Part shown: one piece after another, positions 8,063 to 16,855 of the stretch | Numbering within the stretch: the stretch's first letter is position 1 | Layout: each line of letters opens with the position of its first letter | Assembly (NCBI GenBank): GCA_009838465.1 | Contig: VXRN01000052.1 | Span: 1 to 37,717, forward strand | Direction of reading: 5' to 3' | Origin: Dehalococcoidia bacterium | GTDB taxonomy: Bacteria > Chloroflexota > Dehalococcoidia > Lucifugimonadales > UBA1123 | DNA: 37,717 nucleotides | The notes under the pieces: generated by a model | Seen by the model: the letters and a program-made list of their open reading frames with translations, nothing else | What the model was told of the DNA's origin: nothing | The model's database searches: none | Made by a program: the position numbers and the translations under genes

Positions 8063-9349
8063 ATGAACGGTAAGTCCAGACGATTCTTCTACGGCTGGGT
8101 GATCGTCGGAGTGATGGCCGTGTCCAGCGCGGTCGGCATGGCGAAGGGGACGCTCAACTTCGGACTGTTCGTCAAGCCGATGGGTGACGATCTCGGCATT
8201 GGACGCGCCTCCTTCGGATGGGCCCAGACCGCACGCCGGGGCGCTGAGGCACTCTCCGGTCCCGTGACGGGCCCTCTTCTGGACCGCTTCGGGTCTCGTG
8301 TCATACTGCCAGTCGCTGCACTGACGACCGGCCTCGCCATGATAGGACTTGGGCACATCAGCCACTCATGGCAGTTGATCCTGCTGTTCACGATCATGGG
8401 ACTCATTGGCATGAGCGGTCCGGGCGCGCTGGCGACTTCCGTGACGGTGCTCAAGTGGTTCGTCGTGAAAAGGGGACGCGCGCTGGCCTTTATGTCTCTG
8501 GGCGTTCCCGTCGGAGCGATGCTGTTTATTCCTCTAACCGAGTACCTCATAGAGACAGTCGGATGGGAGACGGCCTGGATGATTCTGGCTATAGCCGGCA
8601 TGGGCGTACTCGTACCGCTGGCGGCCATACTCGTCCGGCGCCAGCCGGAGGACATGGGGCTGTTCCCCGACGGCGATATGGACCCGGACTTAGCGGAGAG
8701 AGCGGATTCTGACGAGTCCTCGTGGACTGTATCCGAAGCTGTCCGCACCGCGACGCTCTGGAAACTCGTCATTGTTTTCAGCGCCGCTTCACTGGCTGTC
8801 GGCACGATCGATTTGCACAGAATACCAGCCTTCATGGACAGGGGACTCGATCCTGCGCACGTAACGTTCGCCGTTGTTTTCGATGCGGTGTGCGCGGGCG
8901 CGGCAACATTCACTTTCGGCATTCTTGTCAGGCACATTCCCGCCCGCGTCCTCGGAGCGACGGGCTTCGCGATGCTCTCCATTGCAAGCGTCATGACGAT
9001 CTACGCCTATAACGACGCGGTCATGTTCACATCCATGGCTGTATTCGGACTGGGAATGGGCGGAATGATGTTCCTACAGAACTTCGTCTGGGCCGACTAC
9101 TTCGGCCGTGAGAACGTGGGCAGTATTCGCGGGCTCCTGAAGCCGATCAACTTCGCTGTCGGCGGACTGGGCGCGCCCGCTGCAGGCTACATCCGCGATT
9201 TCACCGGTTCTTACGATCCCGCCTGGTGGGTGGGCGTGGCGCTCATGGTCTTCGCCGCCGTCCTCACTCTGACCACACACGCGCCGAAAAGATCTGTTGA
9301 GAGCGAAGTGAAGCAAGTGTCTCAGCAGGCTCGACACGCGAGCGGATAA
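8063..9349 (+). CDS. MFS transporter (monocarboxylate/oxalate-type)
   Basis: A 428-residue protein with about twelve hydrophobic segments in two six-helix halves split by a charged loop near 210-225. FYGWVIVGVM at the N terminus, GPLLDRFGSR (motif A) and KRGRALAFMSLGVPVGAM are typical of the MCT/OFA branch of the major facilitator superfamily, which moves monocarboxylates, oxalate or similar organic acids with protons. The ATG at 8063 follows GAGGAAG by a long 13-nt gap. It is intact, unlike the other MFS in this window. It stands alone between the DUF5679 gene and the TIMP-like gene, and its substrate cannot be predicted from context. Confidence 0.85.
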   Translation: MNGKSRRFFYGWVIVGVMAVSSAVGMAKGTLNFGLFVKPMGDDLGIGRASFGWAQTARRGAEALSGPVTGPLLDRFGSRVILPVAALTTGLAMIGLGHISHSWQLILLFTIMGLIGMSGPGALATSVTVLKWFVVKRGRALAFMSLGVPVGAMLFIPLTEYLIETVGWETAWMILAIAGMGVLVPLAAILVRRQPEDMGLFPDGDMDPDLAERADSDESSWTVSEAVRTATLWKLVIVFSAASLAVGTIDLHRIPAFMDRGLDPAHVTFAVVFDAVCAGAATFTFGILVRHIPARVLGATGFAMLSIASVMTIYAYNDAVMFTSMAVFGLGMGGMMFLQNFVWADYFGRENVGSIRGLLKPINFAVGGLGAPAAGYIRDFTGSYDPAWWVGVALMVFAAVLTLTTHAPKRSVESEVKQVSQQARHASG

Positions 9350-9471
9350 CTTGTCGGCAATAGAGTTCACTGGGGACCTGGACTCCCCTGCCTCAGTGAT
9401 ATCTACTTGTTGGCCTTGCGACAGTTATGTGAAGTGGGAAATGTTTTCCACTGGTACAGTCGGCAAAAAGG

Positions 9472-10119
9472 ATGAGAGAACAACTCATGCGGACAGCAAG
9501 TGCAAGACGTGAAAAGAGGTGGCTCGCGGCGGTATCACCTGTCCTCCTAGGCTTGGTCCTCATTGTGGGTGCTCTTTGGACCCTGGGAAACCCGGGACCG
9601 GTTCACGCCTGTAAGTGTGCTCAGGTCGGTTCACCTTCCGAAGAGTTGGAGAAGTTCTCCGCCGCATTTGCGGGCAGAGTCGTCTCGATTCAGCATTCCT
9701 ACGATCCAGATGGTGTCTCTGTCTCGCCACAGGACCGCACCACGGTTGGTTTAGAGGTCAGCGTAGTGTGGAAGGGCATCGTCCATGAGGAAATGTACAT
9801 CACAACACCCCCGACCGGCGGGAGCTGTGGATTCGATTTCATCGAAGGAGAAGAGTACGTCGTCTATGCCTACGACAGCCCGTACACCGACGGCAGCTAT
9901 ACAGTTGGTATATGCAGCCGGACTGCTCCACTGGGACAGGCGCAGGAAGATTTGGACGCCCTTGGAGAGGGCCATTCTCCTCAATCGGGAACGAGCGGGC
10001 CGTTACCCGAGCAACCGCAGCAGCCGACGTTAAGCAGGGCGTGGATAATCATACTGAGCATTGCGGTGGTCGTAGCTGTTGGAGGAATCGTGGCTTTCGC
10101 AGCGGTGAGACGTCGGTAG
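9472..10119 (+). CDS. TIMP-like secreted domain protein with C-terminal membrane anchor
   Basis: A 215-residue protein (or 210 from ATG 9487, which has GAGAG upstream). A signal peptide spans about residues 15-46. The mature part begins with CKCA (C47, C49), a start reminiscent of tissue-inhibitor-of-metalloproteinase (NTR-fold) domains, where the first Cys chelates the zinc of the target protease. AFAGRVV, SVVWKG, SCGFDFIEGEEYVVYAY and VGICSRT continue the pattern seen in bacterial TIMP-like proteins. A Ser/Pro/Gln linker leads to one transmembrane helix at about 187-212 and a basic RRR end. It would display the domain on the cell surface. A protease-inhibitor role is only suggested by the fold, although the window holds many secreted peptidase-like genes. 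Confidence 0.7.
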   Translation: MREQLMRTASARREKRWLAAVSPVLLGLVLIVGALWTLGNPGPVHACKCAQVGSPSEELEKFSAAFAGRVVSIQHSYDPDGVSVSPQDRTTVGLEVSVVWKGIVHEEMYITTPPTGGSCGFDFIEGEEYVVYAYDSPYTDGSYTVGICSRTAPLGQAQEDLDALGEGHSPQSGTSGPLPEQPQQPTLSRAWIIILSIAVVVAVGGIVAFAAVRRR

Positions 10120-10236
10120 TCCGAACACCTTTCGCTCACAGATAATCATCGTGCTCTATGGCGCCGCATATGCCGGCATCTACTTTGAGCAGGATGACGA
10201 AATGCAGACCTTGCCTCATCTGGAGATCAATACCAC

Positions 10237-10770
10237 TTATCGATCGTCCTGCCCCGGATGTGGCGGGTCCCCTACCTTCAGACTCGACCATGCCATCTGG
10301 AGTCCCCGGTCCAGCGCACGGTCGCGTCTCTCGGCGACGATGGTCCCTCCCTTGCGTATGTTGCCGACATCAAAGCAGAACAGTTCCACCAATACTCCCA
10401 GACTTATCATATAGGGGTCCAGCGCCGCCAAACTGTATCTGCCGAGATAGTCGTCCTTGCGTATTACGCAGGCAACCACCGAGTAGGACAGGCTCCGCAT
10501 AAGTTCGTTCAGCCGACTGTAGAACCGGCTGCGAAACGCCCCATCCTTCATGTCTTCGAATCCGTTGCGGTTGTGGGTAATGTCAGCTGTGTGCAGTATT
10601 ATATCTGAACGTCCATACATCTCGGACTTGAACCTGTCCAGCGCTTCGGTCAACTGGCCCTCCGCATACTCGCTGTCCACGATGACACCGCCGAGCACGA
10701 ACAGTGGATACTGAGGGTCGATTACCGACAGGTTATGGTCGCTGGATTCGTCAATGAACAGGACTTTCAC
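10237..10770 (-). CDS. DUF3800 protein, probably 3' truncated
   Basis: A 177-residue product from a GTG at 10770, with AAGGTGAG just upstream. FIDESSD at the N terminus, FVLGGVIVD, a mid-region LHTADI and VVACVIRKDD match DUF3800, a family with an RNase H-like layout of acidic residues, frequent near mobile elements and defence genes. Typical members are 220-280 residues and end in a conserved LQLADL-like segment. Here the frame stops early after a proline-rich tail. Another frame just beyond the stop contains SGIDLQMRQG, a possible trace of that segment. The gene is therefore probably damaged by a small indel near 10240-10300. Confidence 0.7.
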   Translation of the reverse strand: MKVLFIDESSDHNLSVIDPQYPLFVLGGVIVDSEYAEGQLTEALDRFKSEMYGRSDIILHTADITHNRNGFEDMKDGAFRSRFYSRLNELMRSLSYSVVACVIRKDDYLGRYSLAALDPYMISLGVLVELFCFDVGNIRKGGTIVAERRDRALDRGLQMAWSSLKVGDPPHPGQDDR

Positions 10771-11084
10771 TCATCTCACCTTCGGGTACTGAATTCTAAC
10801 TAAGAGGTCCCGCAAGTCATGCCTTCGTTTCGGGTGTTTGCCCTGGGTAGGACAGTTTCTGACTTTGGACATTATGGAACTATTGCGCAAGAGGGGGTAG
10901 GATGGCGCCGTGGACTTTTCCCCTAGGCGCTAAGGGTGTTGATGGATGCGATCATGGACGCTGAGGTCTCAGCGAGGACCGGCACCGAGCACGGCGAACG
11001 CAGTCCCGATCCGCGCGATCATGAACTGGATAGCTGCGGTTACAATACATCACATCTCGGCTCAGAACCATGAAGGAGAGAAGC
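10771..11084. other. Divergent intergenic region
   Basis: It separates the leftward DUF3800 gene from the first rightward lipoprotein gene. Apart from the shared lipoprotein promoter at 11018-11046 nothing is recognised. Confidence 0.5.
11018..11046 (+). promoter_or_regulatory. Shared lipoprotein-cassette promoter, copy 1
   Basis: ATCATG, then exactly 17 nt containing ACTGGATAGCTGC, then TACAAT as the -10 box, 38 nt before the GTG start at 11085. The same arrangement is found at 15750-15778 and 24464-24492. Confidence 0.6.
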
Positions 11085-12740
11085 GTGCCTCGACTCGTCA
11101 GGCAACACGATGTGAACGCATTGATTTTGATGCGGCTCTTTCTTGCTTTCGTGGCCTTGCTGCTCGTGCTGACGGTCGGCTGCTCAAGGGAGCCTGAGGC
11201 TATTGTGGTTGAGCCACCAGTCGAGGTGACAGAGGAGACCGGTCAGGCTGAAAGTCTTCCGAGCCTTACACCGATGGCGGAACCACTTGTAGTTGCGCTT
11301 CCTACTCCTACGGTCTCATCCACACCTGCACCAACGCCGACTGACACGCCATCGCCGACACCCGCTCCCCTTACAGCTAAGCCCACCAACACACCTGCGC
11401 CTACTGCGACCCGAACGCCGACGCCCGTTCCTCCTACACTCTCGCCGACCGCCACGCCCACCAACACACCCATTTCACCTACTAGCACTCCTGAACGCAC
11501 CCCAACGCCAACGCTGCCTACCAGCACGCCCATACCGTCACCAACCCCGGTAGTGGTTCGCTATGAACCTGGCAACGAGTACTACACTCAGTTCGCTGAA
11601 GTAGGAGGCGTTACCATCAAGGCTAACGAGAGGGTGAACCCGGCGGCTATGCAGGAACTTGCGAAGATCGTCGCATTGATGCTGGAGGGCCGGCAGGATA
11701 TCACCGAGTGTATCAGCGGCTGGGAGTCGGAGTATGCCATATTTCCCAAAGATGCTCCCGTGACCGACTTGCCCGATTTTGCCGATCTAAAGGGCCGCAG
11801 TACCGGAGATGGCCGGCCATTCGACGAGGTTGGAAGAATCACTGGACTTGGAGCAACGAAGGCCAGCCCAGTGTCGGCGATATCCGAGTTGAGCCTGTTC
11901 CCCGACCCAGAATACACCTTTGTAGGACCATGGACAGCGGTTCATGAATTTGCGCACCATCTGATGAACCTCTGTTTCTCCAGAGACGATTACAATGTAT
12001 GGGAGCGCCTTCACCTTGAGGCTGTTGGTGCGGATCTGGGCTACGGCCCAAGTGTCATGATAAACGTGGATGAGTTCTTTGCCGAACTTACTGAGGCTTA
12101 CTTCTCAGTGAGTTACATCATTCCCAGACGGCATCTGATCTATTTCCCGCATGGAGTTTTTGAGCGTCTGGAAGAGTTCTACGGTACCTTGACACCTGTG
12201 GAAGCGGAAGACCCTGATAATGTTCGCCACATTACCAACTTCGGTATTCCCACGCCATGGACGACAGCCGCTGGACGCACGTACGAACACGACACCTTCG
12301 GTTACACCATAGAACTTCTTCCCGGATGGAGGCTCGAACAGGAGGAAGTTTACGATTCCGTGTTCTCACTCGGGAACGATAAGGCAATTCAGATCGAATA
12401 CGGTAACCTGCCCGACGGCGCCGACCCCGCCGACCGACTCTTGAGGCTTGCGGAGAAGAAGCGGTCAGAATGGGAACGGTGGACGCAGGACTGGGATAAG
12501 GCCGAAGTGAAGACATTTGAACGTGAGGCACCCGACGGGCTGGATTCATACTGGATCCGTTTCTATGGACACTCATCACCCAAATATTGCGAAGTGGACA
12601 GGATCCTTCGTATTCTGACCGCTTCTCATGATGGGAGAGACTACGGCGTTGTCTTGACAGGGAAAGCTTGCGGTAAGAATGCTCGTACCTGGGTTAATAT
12701 TCAGGACATAGAGAACATCATACGCAGCTTCACCCCTTAA
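11085..12740 (+). CDS. Pro/Thr-stalk lipoprotein with HExxH zinc-peptidase-like domain (family member A)
   Basis: A 551-residue protein from GTG 11085, chosen over ATG 11070 because AAGGAGAG precedes it and a paralogue also starts GTGCCTCGA. Its parts are a lipoprotein-like signal ending LTVGC, a Pro/Thr stalk at about 65-160, a peptidase-like domain at about 165-390, and a C-terminal PsbP-like beta domain from about 400 (FGYTIELLPGW). HEFAHH starts at H287 and DEFFAELTEAYF follows with E330, so HExxH plus a downstream Glu gives a plausible zinc site. The EFFAE motif recalls lethal-factor-type (ATLF) peptidases, but the family is not certain. It is predicted to be surface-tethered. Close paralogues are at 13174-15405 and 29597-31681. 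Confidence 0.8.
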   Translation: MPRLVRQHDVNALILMRLFLAFVALLLVLTVGCSREPEAIVVEPPVEVTEETGQAESLPSLTPMAEPLVVALPTPTVSSTPAPTPTDTPSPTPAPLTAKPTNTPAPTATRTPTPVPPTLSPTATPTNTPISPTSTPERTPTPTLPTSTPIPSPTPVVVRYEPGNEYYTQFAEVGGVTIKANERVNPAAMQELAKIVALMLEGRQDITECISGWESEYAIFPKDAPVTDLPDFADLKGRSTGDGRPFDEVGRITGLGATKASPVSAISELSLFPDPEYTFVGPWTAVHEFAHHLMNLCFSRDDYNVWERLHLEAVGADLGYGPSVMINVDEFFAELTEAYFSVSYIIPRRHLIYFPHGVFERLEEFYGTLTPVEAEDPDNVRHITNFGIPTPWTTAAGRTYEHDTFGYTIELLPGWRLEQEEVYDSVFSLGNDKAIQIEYGNLPDGADPADRLLRLAEKKRSEWERWTQDWDKAEVKTFEREAPDGLDSYWIRFYGHSSPKYCEVDRILRILTASHDGRDYGVVLTGKACGKNARTWVNIQDIENIIRSFTP

Positions 12741-13173
12741 CCAAGATCAACATAGGAACGCATTCACGCGGGTTTAAGTCGTGTTCTGTCGTATCTGATG
12801 ACCAGTGTTCGTTATGGTTTTGGATCCATACGGTCGCACAATCTCTGAGGCAGTGTCGGACAAAGCAGGGTGGTTGGGCCCATGGCATTTATGATCACTT
12901 GAAGGATAAGAATTCAGTCACCTGCCTCGCAGTCTTCGATAATTCTTTCACCGATCGGGCCATTGCACGAATGTCTAGTCTCATGTAGCCTCGTCGCCGA
13001 CATGCCAACGCTCCTTTAGATCCAGTAGAATCCATCGCCCAATTCGCGAATCCAAGCTAGGTTTCGAAGAGATGGAGTGGGGGAATCCGGCCCGGCGACC
13101 TAGCTGATCGGCACGATCATGGATGGATCAGTCGCTGATAGTAGCTTGAGACAAAGCCCGGGAAACAGGGAAG
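12741..13173. other. Intergenic region between paralogous lipoprotein genes
   Basis: No gene recognised. The last 60 bases carry a degenerate version of the shared promoter: ATCATG at 13116-13121, then 17 nt, then TAGTAG at 13139-13144. Confidence 0.45.
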
Positions 13174-15405
13174 ATGCTTCAATCTATCAGAGTGCACGAT
13201 GTGAATATCTGGATGCGTCTCTCCCCTTTCCTTGTGGCTCTGCTGCTCGCGTTGGCTGTTGGCTGCTCGAGAGGGTCTGAGGATGTGAGGCCCGTCGAGG
13301 TTGCAAAGGAAGCGCCTCTGGCTGAGAGCATCGCAAGTCCAACTCTGACAGCCAGCCCGCTGGCCGCGTCTCTACCGGAAGGGACGGTCATACCCACAGC
13401 GACATCCGTACCATCTCCGATGCCAACTGCCAAGAGCACACCAACGCCGGTGCCGACCCATACTCCCGGTCCGACAGTGGCGCCGGCGCCACCCGCTGCA
13501 GTAACTCCGACCCCGCTGCCCAGCGCCACTCCTGAACCCAGTCCGACCAACACACCTACTCCGAAGCCCACGAACACAGCGACTGCAACACCCACACTGG
13601 AGCCGATCGCAACAGTCACACATTTGCCCACCGACACTCCAACGCCGATGCCGACACCCACCACGTCGCCAACGCACACACCTACAGCCATTCCCACGGT
13701 CACGCACACACCCACTCCGACACAGATGCCTCGCTACGTGCTCGAGACGAGAATTGAGGAGTATGGGTACACCATCGACATACCCGACGGGTGGATAGAG
13801 GAAGAAGGGCACATCCAAAGCGTTCCGGGAGGCGAGATGTACATTCGTGAGGCCGACTTGCCTGCCGGAACTTCGCTCGATCAGTTCGCCGAGTCGATCA
13901 GAGACAGTGCGAGGGAGGAACTGTGGCCTTCGGCAACTCTGTTCGAGATCTCGTCTTTCGAAAGGAAGCGATACCAGGATCAGGAGTCCTACCTCCTTGA
14001 GTACCGTGTGCAGCTGGACCCCAAATATTGCGTGGTGGATGTGGTGGAACTGATAGCTCTCGGAACCTCCTTGCCAGGGCCCACTGGTGGATTTCAGGTG
14101 CGTCACCAGGCGTGCGACTGGCAGGTTGATGGGGAACTCGACAGGGCCAGGCGAGAAGCACTGGAGAGTTTCCGCATCGTCGAGATTCCATCCGATTACT
14201 ACACACAGTTCATCTCGGCGCGGGGCGTTACGATCAGGGCCACCGGCAAAGTGGACCCGGCAGCGCTGCATGAGGCGGCGGAAATCATGACGGTGATGCT
14301 GGACGGCAGGCAGGACGTTCAGGACTGCATGGCGGTTTCGGGCTCGGCGCTGGCTATCGTTCCGGTCGACGACCCTGTAACCAAATTGCCTGAATTCGCC
14401 TACCTTAAGGGCAAAAGCGACATGTGGGGTCAATCCTACGACGGTACGAACACTCCCGGTCTTGGCGGCGATCCTGTGTCGGCAACCAGCGAGCGCAAGC
14501 TTCTGGGTGATCCCGGCTATCCCGTTTACCGCGACGTTCACGAACCCGCCCACCATATCGACGGCCAGTGCTTCACCGAGAGCGACAAACAGTTATGGAC
14601 CGATATTCATCGAAGAGCGGTCGACAGGGTCCTCTCGGTGTTCGGATTCGACGTCTATCCATTCAGCCAGGGCCTCATGGTCGACCATGGCGAGTTCTTT
14701 GCTGGACTGACCCAGTATTACTTCTACCAGCACGATGTGCCGAGGATGTATGCGGAACAGTTCTTCCCCGAGGCGTTTGAATTTCTCGAAGAGTTCTACG
14801 GCGTTCTGACGTCCAGTGAGGCAGACCGCCCCGGTTTTGTTCAGTATGTCACCAGCTCGGGGATTCCACTTCCATGGCTTGTGCCAGGTGGACTCACTTA
14901 CGAGCACGGCACGCTTGGCTACAGCATAGATCTGCTCCCTGGATGGGAAGTCGAACGTGAGAGTGTCGATGGGTTGCTGCTGGCTGGAAGAAACTGGCCG
15001 AGGCCCCAGATCCGAATCGAATACACACCTTTGCCCGATGGTTCGGATACTGAAGCCGAGCTTGCACGGTTGGCGGAGTCTAGCATCCGCGAGTGGGAGC
15101 AGTTGACGGGAACATGGAACATGTCAGAAGTGCCATTGTTCGAACGTGAGTCCCTGGATGGGAAGGTCTCTTACTGGATACGCTTCCAAGGCGTGGAGTC
15201 GCCCGCATCCTGTAATGTCGACAACATCCAGCGGGTATTGACCGCGACGCTCGGCGGGAGAAGTTACGGCGTGGTCTTGAAGGGGAGTACCTGCGGCGAC
15301 AGAGGGGAATTTGCGCTCCGGGACCTGGAGACCATGTTCCGCAGTTTCAGGCTACCTGCGTCCGTATCAACTCCCGCCATGACGCCCACTCCTGGCTCAG
15401 AGTAA
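13174..15405 (+). CDS. Pro/Thr-stalk lipoprotein with two PsbP-like domains and a HExxH peptidase-like domain (member B)
   Basis: A 743-residue protein with ATG at 13174 after CAGGGAAG. The signal ends LAVGC and a long Pro/Thr stalk spans about 65-187. A first PsbP-like domain (YGYTIDIPDGW, about 190-340) is absent from member A. The peptidase-like domain has HEPAHH beginning at H456 and GEFFAGLTQYYF with E507. A second PsbP-like domain (LGYSIDLLPGW) starts near 580. A Pro at the third position of HExxH is unusual, since this position lies in the active-site helix, and it may mean reduced or lost activity. The domain order matches member F at 29597-31681, so B and F are the closer pair. Confidence 0.8.
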   Translation: MLQSIRVHDVNIWMRLSPFLVALLLALAVGCSRGSEDVRPVEVAKEAPLAESIASPTLTASPLAASLPEGTVIPTATSVPSPMPTAKSTPTPVPTHTPGPTVAPAPPAAVTPTPLPSATPEPSPTNTPTPKPTNTATATPTLEPIATVTHLPTDTPTPMPTPTTSPTHTPTAIPTVTHTPTPTQMPRYVLETRIEEYGYTIDIPDGWIEEEGHIQSVPGGEMYIREADLPAGTSLDQFAESIRDSAREELWPSATLFEISSFERKRYQDQESYLLEYRVQLDPKYCVVDVVELIALGTSLPGPTGGFQVRHQACDWQVDGELDRARREALESFRIVEIPSDYYTQFISARGVTIRATGKVDPAALHEAAEIMTVMLDGRQDVQDCMAVSGSALAIVPVDDPVTKLPEFAYLKGKSDMWGQSYDGTNTPGLGGDPVSATSERKLLGDPGYPVYRDVHEPAHHIDGQCFTESDKQLWTDIHRRAVDRVLSVFGFDVYPFSQGLMVDHGEFFAGLTQYYFYQHDVPRMYAEQFFPEAFEFLEEFYGVLTSSEADRPGFVQYVTSSGIPLPWLVPGGLTYEHGTLGYSIDLLPGWEVERESVDGLLLAGRNWPRPQIRIEYTPLPDGSDTEAELARLAESSIREWEQLTGTWNMSEVPLFERESLDGKVSYWIRFQGVESPASCNVDNIQRVLTATLGGRSYGVVLKGSTCGDRGEFALRDLETMFRSFRLPASVSTPAMTPTPGSE

Positions 15406-15810
15406 AATCCCACCGATGTAGTGCTCCCGGACATAAATGGGACGGGATTCGGCATCGTTGCGGACGACTCAGACCGCAGAATGTCTACCCTTGTGCTGAC
15501 TGACCAGATTTTCCATGTAATGTCGCCCACTTCATCCTATAGTCTTTACGTCACCTAATTCCTTCAATACTGCGGCCTTTCCATATAGAACATGACGAGC
15601 CATATGCCTCTCCCCCATCAAATGGGTAACCGACCATTGAGGGCGAAGATCAGAGCAGCGGCCCCGTTTAAGCCACTGAGTCGACACGCCAATCCATGGG
15701 ATGTGCGCTGAGGAAGGATTAAGGAGTGGAGAGCCGGCTGATCGCCGATCTCATGGACTGGACAGCTGTATGTATAATTCGAGTCGACTCACACTCGGAA
15801 ACAGAAGAAG
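15406..15810. other. Intergenic region ahead of the interrupted lipoprotein gene
   Basis: No gene recognised in 405 bp. The right end holds the shared promoter. Confidence 0.5.
15750..15778 (+). promoter_or_regulatory. Shared lipoprotein-cassette promoter, copy 2
   Basis: CTCATG, 17 nt containing ACTGGACAGCTG, then a perfect TATAAT at 15773-15778, 32 nt before the ATG at 15811. Confidence 0.65.
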
Positions 15811-15993
15811 ATGCTTCAATTAACTAGGTTACGCGCTGCGAACATACTGAAATGGCTCGTGCCTGCTCTCTTGTCTGTGTTGCTTGCTACAGCTATTGGA
15901 TGCTTCAGGGATCCCGAGCCACCCGTGGCTGACAGGCCCGTCGAGGTGGTAAAGGATGTGCCGCTCGCTGAGAACTTTGCTAGGGCGTGTTGA
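15811..15993 (+). pseudogene. 5' fragment of the RCC1-repeat lipoprotein gene, cut by an inserted element
   Basis: It encodes about 57 genuine residues: MLQLTRLRAANIL, a hydrophobic signal ending TAIGC, and the conserved post-lipobox segment VEVVKDVPLAENFA. The frame then enters the mobile element at 15984 and stops at 15993. The same post-lipobox pattern (PLAES followed by SPT) occurs in member B. Joining position 15983 to 17256 gives AENFA-S-PTVPARP in one frame, so this is the start of the gene that continues at 17256-19893. As it stands it would yield only a short truncated lipoprotein. Confidence 0.85.
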
Positions 15994-16000
15994 CATTCAG
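15984..16000 (+). repeat. Left terminal inverted repeat of the hicAB element
   Basis: A 17-bp perfect match to the reverse complement of 17235-17251. Confidence 0.9.
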
Positions 16001-16252
16001 ATTCTTGGGCACTTCACCATAAAGAATGAGTTATATGTTGCGAATGCCCTGACGCAATTCGGCGCAGATGATGCTTTTGGCATATGAGACTGTTTCTAGG
16101 ACGTGCTGAGTTGGCGGCGTTACGAATTGGGGCGAGGCTCGATAGTAATGATGTGGCGCGACCCGGCGGCAATAGGCGATTGGCGCATCTAACTAGACCG
16201 AGGTAGAAGAAGTCATCAAGGAGTTGGACAGGTTCGACAGTTAGTGCTGTTC

Positions 16253-16281
16253 TTGACACGTGATGGCATTAGTGCCATCAT
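16253..16281 (+). promoter_or_regulatory. hicAB promoter with operator palindrome in the spacer
   Basis: TTGACA at 16253-16258, a 17-nt spacer, then CATCAT at 16276-16281 as a weak -10. The 20-nt sequence 16261-16280 is two perfect 8-bp arms, TGATGGCA and TGCCATCA, around TTAG, lying between and over the promoter boxes. This is an ideal position for repression by the ribbon-helix-helix domain of HicB. Transcription would start close to 16288, the A of the hicA ATG, so the mRNA may be leaderless. Confidence 0.65.
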
Positions 16282-16287
16282 GCACGC

Positions 16288-16527
16288 ATGGATAGAATGC
16301 TGGATAATATGCGGCGCAATCCTCGGAATGTCCGGTTCGACGACCTCAGAAAGGTCTGCGACCACTACTTCGGAGACCCGAGGCAGAGAGGCAGCCATCT
16401 CTTCTACAGGATGCCCTGGCAGGGCAGGCCGTTGGTGAATATCCAGCCTGTCCGAGGCATGGCAAAGCCGTACCAAGTCCGTCAGGCGCTCAAAGCAATC
16501 AGCAGACTGGAGGAAATGAATGCCTGA
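16288..16527 (+). CDS. hicA: HicA-family toxin
   Basis: A 79-residue protein. VRFDDLRKVCDHYFG, RQRGSHLFYRMP (G35, S36, H37) and VNIQPVRGMAKPYQVRQALKAI follow the double-stranded-RNA-binding-like fold of HicA. The His of the GSH motif is the expected catalytic residue of the mRNA interferase. The toxin halts translation by cutting mRNA when HicB is lost. The start at ATG 16288 follows the promoter so closely that no ribosome-binding site fits; an ATG at 16297 is an alternative. It overlaps hicB by 8 nt, consistent with translational coupling. It lies inside a terminal-repeat-bounded element, so the pair may act as an addiction module that keeps the element in place. Confidence 0.85.
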   Translation: MDRMLDNMRRNPRNVRFDDLRKVCDHYFGDPRQRGSHLFYRMPWQGRPLVNIQPVRGMAKPYQVRQALKAISRLEEMNA

Positions 16528-16855
16528 ATTGATTGACCGATACACCTACCGAGTCTTCTGGTCCGATGAGGATGAGGAATACGTCGGCCTGTGCGCGGAG
16601 TTCGGGCTGCTGAGTCACCTGGACAATACTCCGGAAAAAGCCTTGATCGGGATTAGAGAGTTGGTGTCCCATGCCGTCCAACTGAATCTGGAAGAAGGCA
16701 TAAAAGTACCAGAGCCTTTGTCCGCACGACGCTATAGTGGGACGATTACTCTGCGCGTCCCTCCGGAGACCCACCGCGCTCTGGCGATGGACGCTGCCGA
16801 AGCGGGTGTCAGCATGAATCGGCTGGCCGCCGAAAGGCTGGCGCTGAGACATTGA
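16520..16855 (+). CDS. hicB: HicB-family antitoxin
   Basis: A 111-residue protein. The N-terminal half (YTYRVFWSDEDEEYVGLCAEFG, then TPEKALIGIRELV) is the partially degraded RNase H-like HicB fold that binds HicA. The C-terminal part (SGTITLRVPPETHRAL, AEAGVSMNRLAAERLA) is a ribbon-helix-helix DNA-binding domain, as in self-regulating HicB proteins. The start at ATG 16520 is preceded by GGAGGAA at 16509-16515, a strong ribosome-binding site within the end of hicA. This site is much better than that of hicA, which would favour antitoxin over toxin. The likely operator is the palindrome at 16261-16280. Confidence 0.88.
   Translation: MPELIDRYTYRVFWSDEDEEYVGLCAEFGLLSHLDNTPEKALIGIRELVSHAVQLNLEEGIKVPEPLSARRYSGTITLRVPPETHRALAMDAAEAGVSMNRLAAERLALRH

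Noticed and set aside
9372..9388. GGGGA/TCCCC hairpin after the MFS gene as a terminator
   Set aside because: Only a 5-bp stem and no T-run follows.
10151..10502. Plus-strand frames opposite the DUF3800 gene
   Set aside because: Low-complexity antisense frames without signals; DUF3800 motifs on the minus strand explain the coding potential.
11299..11550. Pro/Thr stalks as a CRISPR-like or nucleotide tandem repeat
   Set aside because: The periodicity is codon-level (Pro-Thr-x) with varied synonymous codons; there are no constant repeats with unique spacers.
13179..13715. Long minus-strand frame rich in Gly-Val (and similar ones opposite 11243-11533, 24529-25053, 28235-28534, 29398-30003)
   Set aside because: These are the antisense readings of the Pro/Thr stalks; the regular codon pattern on the plus strand keeps the opposite frames open.
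13372..14556. 394-codon minus-strand frame
   Set aside because: Fully antisense to the member B lipoprotein, Arg- and Cys-rich, with no family features.
16014..16259. 81-codon minus-strand frame in the left arm of the element, considered as a transposase remnant
   Set aside because: No DDE-type motif or recognisable transposase segment could be found in this or the neighbouring frames.
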